A program made the translations under genes and the position numbers. Of a stretch of 11,852 bases of DNA, positions 6,543-11,852 are shown piece by piece; within the stretch, counting starts at the first letter, position 1, and every line of letters begins with the position of its first letter. The notes under the pieces were generated by a model. That model was given only the letters and a program-made list of their open reading frames with translations. It ran no database searches and was not told the origin of the DNA. Source of the stretch: CAYFSC01 sp964345695. Its GTDB lineage: Bacteria > Bacteroidota > Rhodothermia > Rhodothermales > Salinibacteraceae. The stretch lies in the NCBI GenBank assembly GCA_964345695.1, contig CAYFSC010000094.1, positions 1-11,852 of the forward strand, given 5' to 3'.

Positions 6543-7342
6543 CATTCCCCGCCGTTTTCTTTCGCTTCGTCTCGCAGCCGCCGGCGCAGAATGTCTGTGG
6601 CATTGCCCACGCTCCGCCGGTAAAACCGAGCGACCAGGCGCGTTTGCTCGTCCTCGGAAAGATCGGCGTGGTGCCCCTGCCGGCGGAGGCGATCCTGACG
6701 AGCATGGTAGAGCCCAAGGGCCGCGGCAACGGAGACGTTGAAGCTCTCCGTGAATCCGTCCAGCGGGATGAGGCAGTCGCCATCGGCGGCCGCCCGAAAC
6801 GCATCGGACACCCCTCCTTCTTCATTGCCAAAGACGAGTGCCGTCCGCTCCGTAAAGTCGACGGTGTCGATGGGGCGTGCGGTGGGGCTCAGGTCCATGG
6901 TCAGGACGCGGTAGCCGCGGTCGTGCAGATGATCGACGCAGGCCGCGGGTCCAGGCCAGCGCCACACGTCGAGCCAGTGCTGGGCCCCCTGCGCGGTTCG
7001 CTTTGAGTGTTTGTAGCGCTCGTTGTCGCCTTTCACCACGTGGAGATCCTGGTACCCGAGCGCCTCCGTCGATCGCATCGCGGCGCTTACGTTTCCGGTA
7101 TTCACGAGCCCCTCGATCACAGGCACGACGCTTCGGGTTCGTTGCGCCACAACCTCCTGGATGCGCGCCCGGCGCCGGTCGGTCATGAACGGGGCGAGCA
7201 GGTTGATGATGCGTTCCGGCGCGAGCCGCTGCTCGTCCACCAGAAAGGGATTGCTGTCCACGGGCGGCGTGCCTCCGGCGGCAAGCAGGGTCTTCATCGC
7301 TTGCTCGGCATCGACGTCGTGCGGGGAGAAATCGGCGGCCAT
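6542..7342 (-). CDS. TrmH/SpoU-family RNA 2'-O-ribose methyltransferase
   Basis: A 266-residue cytoplasmic SAM-dependent methyltransferase of the SPOUT (trefoil-knot) superfamily. The three SpoU motifs are present: motif 1 NTGNVSAAMR (81-90) with the conserved Arg90, motif 2 ALVFGNEEGGVSD (168-180), and motif 3 IPLDGFTESFNVSVAAAL (192-209). The region 'TDRRRARIQEVVAQR' (54-68) resembles the start of tRNA (Gm18) methyltransferase TrmH, and the C-terminal helices (232-258) fit TrmH length, so TrmH is the best guess. Two deviations appear. There is an N-terminal extension of about 45-50 residues, and NTGN stands where TrmH usually has KPHN. A different SpoU target (another tRNA or rRNA ribose) therefore stays possible. 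An alternative start at residue 16 would shorten the extension. It is divergent from the LolA-like gene, 99 bases between starts. Confidence 0.85.
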   Translation of the reverse strand: MAADFSPHDVDAEQAMKTLLAAGGTPPVDSNPFLVDEQRLAPERIINLLAPFMTDRRRARIQEVVAQRTRSVVPVIEGLVNTGNVSAAMRSTEALGYQDLHVVKGDNERYKHSKRTAQGAQHWLDVWRWPGPAACVDHLHDRGYRVLTMDLSPTARPIDTVDFTERTALVFGNEEGGVSDAFRAAADGDCLIPLDGFTESFNVSVAAALGLYHARQDRLRRQGHHADLSEDEQTRLVARFYRRSVGNATDILRRRLRDEAKENGGE

Positions 7343-7441
7343 GCTGGATCGATTGTGGCGGCGGGGAGTTTCTGGATCGGTTTACACCGAGCAGCAATCC
7401 AAAAATCCGCCGTCCGTTCCCATTCACCACGCCCATCCACC

Positions 7442-8248
7442 ATGCAACGCATTCTGCCTCAGATCCTCGCCGTCCTTCTCGTCCTTGCCGTGCTGCCCGT
7501 GGGGGCTCAGGGGCAGACCGTCCAGTCGGTCGTCGATGCGATGAAGGCGCACCATCAGCAGCAACTGGAGCGCGTCGAAACGTACATTCTCGAGACGAAC
7601 CTCTACACGGCGTACCACAAGCGCGTGGCCTCCGATGATCAGATGCATTACATGAGTTCGACACGCATGCGCGGAGCCGCCGATTCCCCGATGAACGGAT
7701 TCACGGAAATGTCGTCGCCCTCGCAGATTGACCACCTCGACCGGCTCGGGGCCCACGCCACGTACGCCGGAACCGAACGGATCGGCGACGCTCCCTGCCA
7801 CGTGCTGAAGGTCACCGAGCCGTCGGCCCTCGACGAGGAGTTCGGGGACAACCTCAGCTCCATGACCTACTACGTAGACGCCGAGATGCACGTCCCCGTC
7901 CGCTATCACGCCACCATGGATCCCTCTTCGGACGGTCCCACTCCGACGAGCATGACCATCACGCTTTCCGACTATCGGACGATCGATGGGCTCACGGTTC
8001 CGTTCCGGATGGAGATCAAGACCGACCTGTCGGATGCCCTTTCCGACCAGGAGCGCAAGCAGATGGAGCAGCTGCAGGCGCAGATGGAGCAAATGCCGGA
8101 GCAGCAGCGCAAGCAAATGGAGCGGATGCTCGGCAAGGAACAGCTGAAGCAGCTTCAGGCCATGATGTCCGGGAAGCCGACCGTTATCGAGGTGCAGGAC
8201 GTGAAGGTCAACGTTCCGCTTCCGGACGATGTCTTCGCCGACTCGTGA
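7442..8248 (+). CDS. LolA-like outer-membrane lipoprotein-sorting protein
   Basis: A 268-residue periplasmic protein with a signal peptide (1-24, AQG before Gln25). The fold matches the LolA-like family of curved beta-sheets. There are an N-terminal helix with repeated Gln/His (about 27-48), strands, then YYVDAEMHVPVRYHATM (143-159), the hairpin strand TITLSDYRTIDGLTVPFRME (172-191), and the family's usual last strand ending VNVPLPDDVFA (257-267). Between the last two strands a charged, Gln/Met-rich segment (about 197-242) with an ERKQMEQLQAQMEQ pattern predicts a long helix or coiled coil not usual in LolA. Family members carry or sense lipids and lipoproteins in the periplasm; whether this one does is unknown. 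No lipobox is present. It precedes the dehydrogenase gene by 209 bases. Confidence 0.78.
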   Translation: MQRILPQILAVLLVLAVLPVGAQGQTVQSVVDAMKAHHQQQLERVETYILETNLYTAYHKRVASDDQMHYMSSTRMRGAADSPMNGFTEMSSPSQIDHLDRLGAHATYAGTERIGDAPCHVLKVTEPSALDEEFGDNLSSMTYYVDAEMHVPVRYHATMDPSSDGPTPTSMTITLSDYRTIDGLTVPFRMEIKTDLSDALSDQERKQMEQLQAQMEQMPEQQRKQMERMLGKEQLKQLQAMMSGKPTVIEVQDVKVNVPLPDDVFADS

Positions 8249-8457
8249 GCGCCGACCCGGCGAGCGGCTTTCCGTGATCGAGAGCGATGGACACCAAACA
8301 GCGGCCTGGCACCGGCACAGTCGATCCGGTGGACAGCTTGTGAGCATTTCACATCGAGAGAGCACCAGACGCGGTCGGTGTCCGTACGTCGTGGACGTTG
8401 CTGGAGGCGCTTTGTACTTTCCGTTCGTCTGTTCTTCGACCCGACTGTTTTCCTTTC

Positions 8458-9177
8458 ATGGATCTTGTTGACTCTGTCGCTCTCGTCACCGGTGCCAGCA
8501 GTGGACTGGGCCGCCACCTTTCGCACGCCCTGATCGACCGCGGCGCCACGGTGTACGGGCTCGCCCGCAGTGCCGACGCGCTGAACGACATGCAGGAGAA
8601 CGCAGGCGACGCGTTTCGCCCCACCCCGTGCGATGTGCGGAACGAAGACGCGGTTGCAGACGCCTTCGAGGCCGTCCGCGACGAAGCCGGACGCCTCGAC
8701 GTGCTCGTGAATAACGCCGGCCTCGGCCAGTTCGATGCCGTAGACGAGTTGTCGCTCGACGCGTGGGACGTGCAGATGGACACCAATGTGCGGGGCGTTT
8801 TCCTCTGCACGCGGGAGGCCGTTCCGATGATGCGCACACAGAACGAGGCATCCGGATTCGGCGGACACATCGTGAACATTGCCTCCATCGCAGGCCTGAT
8901 TGGGAACCCGAACCTGACGGCGTACAACACCACCAAGTTTGGGGTGCGCGGCTTCAGCCAGTCGCTCATGAAGGAGGTGCGCGACGACGGCATTCGGGTC
9001 ACGTGCTTCTACCCCGGATCGATCGAAACGAGCTTCTTCGACGTGGCGGGAGTCGACATGACGGACAACCCACTGCAGCCCGAGGACGTCACCAACACCA
9101 TCCTGCACGTGCTGGAAGCTCCCGACAACCACCTCATTTCCGAGGTCGTGCTGCGTCCCCTCCGTCCGAAGGGATAG
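8458..9177 (+). CDS. Short-chain dehydrogenase/reductase (SDR)
   Basis: A 239-residue cytoplasmic oxidoreductase of the classical SDR family. The NAD(P)-binding TGASSGLG lies at 11-18, Asp59 in CDV contacts the adenine ring, and NNAG is at 85-88. The catalytic tetrad is complete: Asn110, Ser143, Tyr156 and Lys160 (YNTTK). PGSIET (186-191) is the usual cofactor-loop region. Arg37 after the second strand (GLARS) suggests NADPH rather than NADH; this is inference. Length fits the classical subfamily. Substrate cannot be read from the sequence. The start at 8458 is chosen because MDLVDSVALVTG begins the Rossmann fold directly; the open frame further upstream lacks any domain. It converges with the DUF6544-like gene, the stop codons being only nine bases apart. 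Confidence 0.93.
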   Translation: MDLVDSVALVTGASSGLGRHLSHALIDRGATVYGLARSADALNDMQENAGDAFRPTPCDVRNEDAVADAFEAVRDEAGRLDVLVNNAGLGQFDAVDELSLDAWDVQMDTNVRGVFLCTREAVPMMRTQNEASGFGGHIVNIASIAGLIGNPNLTAYNTTKFGVRGFSQSLMKEVRDDGIRVTCFYPGSIETSFFDVAGVDMTDNPLQPEDVTNTILHVLEAPDNHLISEVVLRPLRPKG

Positions 9178-9186
9178 CCTGCGCGT

Positions 9187-9933
9187 CTACCGGAACGTGG
9201 CTTCGTCGATGATCCCGCGAAAGAACTCGCCCTCGGACGCAAACCGGTCGGTGTTCACGTGCCAGCCGACGCGCAACTCGGACGGAATCGTGTAGCCGTC
9301 GAAGGTGCGCTCCGCCTCCACGACGGCTCCGAACGGTCTCGATTGGAAGCTCCCGTCGTCCGCCTCCCCCCAGCGCATCATGGCGGTGGATTGCACGGCT
9401 CCCTTCTCGTCCACCCGCACCTCTATCGTGGAGGTGTGTCCCTGCACGACCAGCTCCACCGTTGGCGTACCGTTGTCGTTGATCGACCAGTGCGCACCGG
9501 GTCGGCAGAGCACCGACGGAAGCCATACGAATTCGGCGGCCATCCGCTCGGCCGTAGAGCGTGACACATCGGGCCCCGAAGCCGATACGAGGGGAATCCA
9601 TCCGAACAGCCTCCACTTCTGTGCTCCCTTCCCCTCCAGGACGCGATCGAATCCCTGGATGGGGAGACCGAAGGCGCGCACGGTGGCCCGCCAGATCATG
9701 CCGCGCTCTCGCACGATGACCTGCTCGCCCTCGAAGGGGAACCATCGCCCGAGCTTCAGTTCGCCATGCATGCGCAATCGAACCGCGGACGCGAGCGGTG
9801 TCCCCGGCGCAATCGCATGCCGCAGATACCGACGGGCGGGCTCAAGAACCTCCGCCCCCTGCTCGGGACGGAACGGACGGCCCCCCGACGGAGCGGACTC
9901 CCAAAGCGCGTCAAGGGTCGGATCGGAATTCAT
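9187..9933 (-). CDS. DUF6544 (DUF6920)-like protein
   Basis: A 248-residue protein with no signal peptide or membrane helix. It follows the pattern of the DUF6544 family. There are an N-terminal 'EPARRYLRHAIAPGTP' helix (31-46), RLRMHGELKLGRWFPFEGEQ (52-71), and MIWRATVRAFGLPIQGFDRV (79-98). SRSTAERMAAEFVWLPSVL (124-142) and a beta-rich second half follow, ending in a polar tail. The repeated beta-strands and a lipid-like pocket motif (GRWFPF, FVWLP) suggest a barrel or lipocalin-type fold; no function is established. Its start codon overlaps the cupin stop codon (ATGA), so it is probably translated in coupling with the cupin. The 3' end converges with the SDR gene only nine bases away. The family call is from memory of its consensus, so moderate certainty. 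Confidence 0.75.
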   Translation of the reverse strand: MNSDPTLDALWESAPSGGRPFRPEQGAEVLEPARRYLRHAIAPGTPLASAVRLRMHGELKLGRWFPFEGEQVIVRERGMIWRATVRAFGLPIQGFDRVLEGKGAQKWRLFGWIPLVSASGPDVSRSTAERMAAEFVWLPSVLCRPGAHWSINDNGTPTVELVVQGHTSTIEVRVDEKGAVQSTAMMRWGEADDGSFQSRPFGAVVEAERTFDGYTIPSELRVGWHVNTDRFASEGEFFRGIIDEATFR

Positions 9934-10250
9934 CGGTAGTCGTCGCGCACAGGACTGAACACGTCAATGATCTCGCAATCGGTAAGCGCCTGTCCAGAAT
10001 GCGTAGCTCGGGATGGAATGACGGCGATGCGCCCGGCGTGCAAGACCTGGGTGTTGCCCTCGATGGTCAGCTCAAACTCCCCTTTCACGACCATCGAGAT
10101 CTGCTCGTGAGGATGCGCGTGCTCCGGAAACGACGCCCCCGCGTCCACCTCCCACCGCGCCATCGTCATGGTTTCCCCGTGAACAAATCGCCCAAGGTAT
10201 CCCGGGATTTTTTCGGAGGCGTCGAGGTCGTCGAGCGAGACGAACGGCAT
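9930..10250 (-). CDS. Small cupin-domain protein
   Basis: A 106-residue single-domain cupin with a likely metal site. Cupin motif 1 is GASFPEHAHPHEQISMVVKG (38-57), giving ligands His44, His46 and Gln50 (with Glu49 nearby). Motif 2 is GRIAVIPSRATHSG (73-86), giving His84. The order 'HxHPHEQ ... IP...THS' and the C-terminal DVFSPVRDDY are typical of a common small-cupin subgroup annotated only as cupin-domain protein. Substrate or regulatory role is unknown. The upstream open frame adds 22 residues of no recognisable domain, so the start is taken at MPFVSLDDL. The stop codon overlaps the start codon of the downstream DUF6544-like gene by the ATGA arrangement, suggesting the two products act together. 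It follows the outer-membrane lipoprotein gene by 89 bases. Confidence 0.88.
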   Translation of the reverse strand: MPFVSLDDLDASEKIPGYLGRFVHGETMTMARWEVDAGASFPEHAHPHEQISMVVKGEFELTIEGNTQVLHAGRIAVIPSRATHSGQALTDCEIIDVFSPVRDDYR

Positions 10251-10339
10251 GGGATCGACTGGGTAGTGCAGAGAAAGCAAAAGCGGTGGCACCAACGTAT
10301 GTCTTCGCCACCCCAATCGCGAGCGGAGCCGCCCCTGCG

Positions 10340-11038
10340 CTAAAACACGCCGACAGAGATTCCGAACGTGACTACAGCCCGACGGAATTCGGGGGCGTAC
10401 CCCGCGTAGAGCGTTCCGAGCACGGGACCCGGCGCCTCCGGACCCGGGCGCAGCACGAGAACCGCCCGTCCGCCGACGGAGTGGACGGGAATCGCTTCGT
10501 ACGTCGGGAAAACGCTCGGCGCATCTCCTTCGTACAGCGTCTCGACATCGAAGAGCTGCGGCTCGTACCGGTATCCGGCGCCCAGCGCGAGGCCGAGATA
10601 GGGACTGTTGATCGTTCGGTGCTGCACGAAGGCCTGTGCTCCTCCCCGAAAGGAGCCACTAACGGTGAGGTAATTGCGCTTCCAGGTCTTGAAGGTCATG
10701 TCGACTCCTGCCACGGCTCCTCCGAGAGTGGCCGAAATGGCGAACCGCGGATCGGAATAGATACTGCCGTAGAGGCCCAGGCTCTCGTTGTCCAGGTTGC
10801 TCGGGTCGATGAAATTGTCGACGGCCTCCTCAACCGTGAAGCGCTGCTGGGCGGCCTCTTGCAGATACTCGGTGGAGGTGAGGCGGCCGGTCGTGGCCAG
10901 ACCCACCCCGAAGCCGGTGGGGTGGGAGGGCTGGGTGGCCCCCTCGTCGTGAAACATCAGCGTCTGGCTCATGGGGACGTGCACGGCGCAGCCGGGAAGC
11001 CACAGAACCAGCAGGACAAGCCACCAGAAAGACCGCAT
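10340..11038 (-). CDS. Outer-membrane lipoprotein, beta-rich, unknown function
   Basis: A 232-residue lipoprotein that I do not recognise. The signal peptide is residues 1-16 (two Trp, many Leu) with a clear lipobox LPGC (14-17), so Cys17 is lipidated. After a short spacer the sequence is made of alternating strands with Gly and aromatic residues (GFGVGLATTGRL, RFAISATLGGAVAG, YLTVSGSFRGGAQAF, YLGLALGAGYRY, LGTLYAGYAP). It ends AVVTFGISVGVF. The terminal Phe and the strand pattern resemble outer-membrane beta-barrel proteins, so this may be a lipidated small barrel. The segment 56-86 is helical and polar. The start at 11038 is fixed by the signal peptide; the longer open frame upstream has a Cys/Arg-rich non-coding look. 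It lies between the DUF2007 and cupin genes on the same strand, with gaps of about 90 bases on each side. Confidence 0.78.
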   Translation of the reverse strand: MRSFWWLVLLVLWLPGCAVHVPMSQTLMFHDEGATQPSHPTGFGVGLATTGRLTSTEYLQEAAQQRFTVEEAVDNFIDPSNLDNESLGLYGSIYSDPRFAISATLGGAVAGVDMTFKTWKRNYLTVSGSFRGGAQAFVQHRTINSPYLGLALGAGYRYEPQLFDVETLYEGDAPSVFPTYEAIPVHSVGGRAVLVLRPGPEAPGPVLGTLYAGYAPEFRRAVVTFGISVGVF

Positions 11039-11129
11039 ATGCCAAATCGATTCAAGGGAGAACCAAGGGAAACGAAGCCGCCTGCGGGGCCAGAGGAGTA
11101 ACATCGTAGGAGGCAGACCGCTCCCGTTG

Positions 11130-11546
11130 TCAGAGCAGCACGGCGATGAGCAGGCCGAAGAACAGAAGCCCAAAGGCAACGAGGTACGCAATCCCCGTCG
11201 CCGAGAAAAGCGGTTGCTCCATCGAGAACGTCAGCGACTCCGATGCCTCGGTACTTTGTTCGGCCCGATCGTCCGGCCCATCGGACGGGGACGATTCGGC
11301 CGTTTCGGGCGGGAGCAAGCCGGCGTCCTGCAGAATCGAGTGGGCTCGTTCGGCCTCGCGGCCGAGGGCCACGAGCTTCACTCCATGCGGGAGCTGGAGC
11401 TGCGGGTGCATTCCTCCCGCGTCATCCGCGGTGATGATGGCCTGGATTCCGTCTTCCTGGAGCCGATCCTGCGCCATCTCCGCATCGCGGCGGGTCGTGT
11501 AGGTGGCAACGATCCTACTTTCTTCGCTGGCAGCGTTCTCAGTCAT
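11130..11546 (-). CDS. DUF2007 protein with C-terminal membrane anchor
   Basis: A 138-residue protein. Residues 11-75 match the DUF2007 domain (a small alpha/beta fold named in databases as a putative signal-transducing protein): 'TYTTRRDAEMAQDRLQEDGI', then a strand, and 'LPHGVKLVALGREAERAHSIL' (52-72). Residues 80-110 are an acidic Ser/Glu-rich linker. Residues 116-138 are a single hydrophobic helix rich in Leu/Phe at the very C-terminus, so the protein is probably tail-anchored with its domain in the cytoplasm. The start at 11546 is chosen because MTENAASEESRIVATY leads straight into the domain; an upstream in-frame ATG would add a non-domain stretch. It is the first gene of the minus-strand cluster, divergent from the Tat-exported protein gene. 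Confidence 0.8.
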   Translation of the reverse strand: MTENAASEESRIVATYTTRRDAEMAQDRLQEDGIQAIITADDAGGMHPQLQLPHGVKLVALGREAERAHSILQDAGLLPPETAESSPSDGPDDRAEQSTEASESLTFSMEQPLFSATGIAYLVAFGLLFFGLLIAVLL

Positions 11547-11745
11547 GGGCCTGAAAGGGACGATGTGCGGCAGAACAGCGAACGCCTGATTGCAGGCGGG
11601 AGGCCAACTGCCCATCCGGCCTCGTGACTCCGCTACCTGTGCGGCACCACGATGTTCGGCAGGATGAAACTTTGGCCGAGCGCGTCTTATGTTGAGAGAC
11701 CACGCACTGGCTCCGATTGGTTCTTCGCCTCATCCCGACCTCTCT

Positions 11746-11852
11746 ATGACTGACGATCCCTCCTCTCCTTCCAGTACATCCAAGGACGAGGCCGCCTCCT
11801 CTTCGGGAACCGACCGACGCCAGTTCACCAAAAATCTCCTTCTCGGCGCGGC
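11746..11852 (+). CDS. Start of a Tat-exported protein (cut by the window end)
   Basis: Only the first 35 codons are present. The N-terminus MTDDPSSPSS continues through an acidic, Ser-rich stretch to DRRQFTKNLLLGA (23-35), a classic twin-arginine signal: RRxFxK at 24-29 followed by a hydrophobic run that continues past the window end. The mature protein would thus be exported folded, usually with a metal or cofactor (for example a Rieske protein, an oxidoreductase or a phosphoesterase), but nothing in the visible part decides which. The start ATG at 11746 opens the frame, and the frame has no stop to the end of the window. The gene is divergent from the DUF2007 gene with 199 bases between starts, in which I could identify no convincing promoter. 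Confidence 0.72.
   Translation, partial: MTDDPSSPSSTSKDEAASSSGTDRRQFTKNLLLGA

Noticed and set aside
7007..7441. Upstream extension of the LolA-like frame
   Set aside because: It runs through the methyltransferase gene on the other strand; the signal peptide begins at 7442.
1..11852. tRNA, rRNA, CRISPR repeats, transposase, integrase or phage genes
   Set aside because: None seen by eye; no regularly spaced repeats or recognisable mobile-element proteins.

Overview
The window looks like ordinary chromosomal DNA from a high-GC, diderm member of the Rhodothermia/Salinibacteraceae side of Bacteroidota (Salinibacter-like). This placement is an inference. It rests on the high-GC codon use, a PorV/PorQ-type outer-membrane protein, many short lipoproteins and periplasmic proteins, mostly weak Shine-Dalgarno signals, acidic stretches in several proteins, and a LolA-like protein and TPR protein of the kind common in this group. 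There are about fourteen complete genes and one cut-off gene. Intergenic gaps are all under 300 bases. I see no rRNA, tRNA, CRISPR array, transposase, integrase or phage gene.

Layout. Positions 1-1787 (minus strand): a secreted lipoprotein, then a PorV/PorQ-like outer-membrane protein, then the ribosome-binding site and start codon of a further gene that leaves the window at base 1. Positions 1882-2379 (plus): a YaeQ-like protein of the PD-(D/E)XK nuclease superfamily, followed by a gap that carries a dispersed-repeat-like imperfect palindrome. Positions 2651-3412 (minus): a periplasmic two-domain protein with a CxC motif. Positions 3564-6513 (plus): a small membrane protein, a UPF0158 protein and an exported TPR protein. 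Positions 6542-7342 (minus): a TrmH/SpoU-type 2'-O-ribose RNA methyltransferase. Positions 7442-9177 (plus): a LolA-like periplasmic protein with a coiled-coil insertion and a short-chain dehydrogenase. Positions 9187-11546 (minus): a DUF2007 protein with a membrane anchor, an outer-membrane lipoprotein, a cupin, and a DUF6544-like protein whose start overlaps the cupin stop. Positions 11746-11852 (plus): the beginning of a Tat-exported protein, cut by the window end.

How the genes work together. Strands alternate often, so most genes stand alone or in pairs. The only clear translational coupling is cupin/DUF6544 (ATGA overlap). The commonest theme is the cell envelope: nine of the fifteen genes encode exported, lipidated or membrane-anchored products. 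I do not see a coherent new multi-gene system. The points most worth following are single proteins: the YaeQ-like protein, the histidine-cluster TPR protein, the CxC periplasmic protein, the LolA-like protein with a Gln/Met-rich insertion, and the repeat element.
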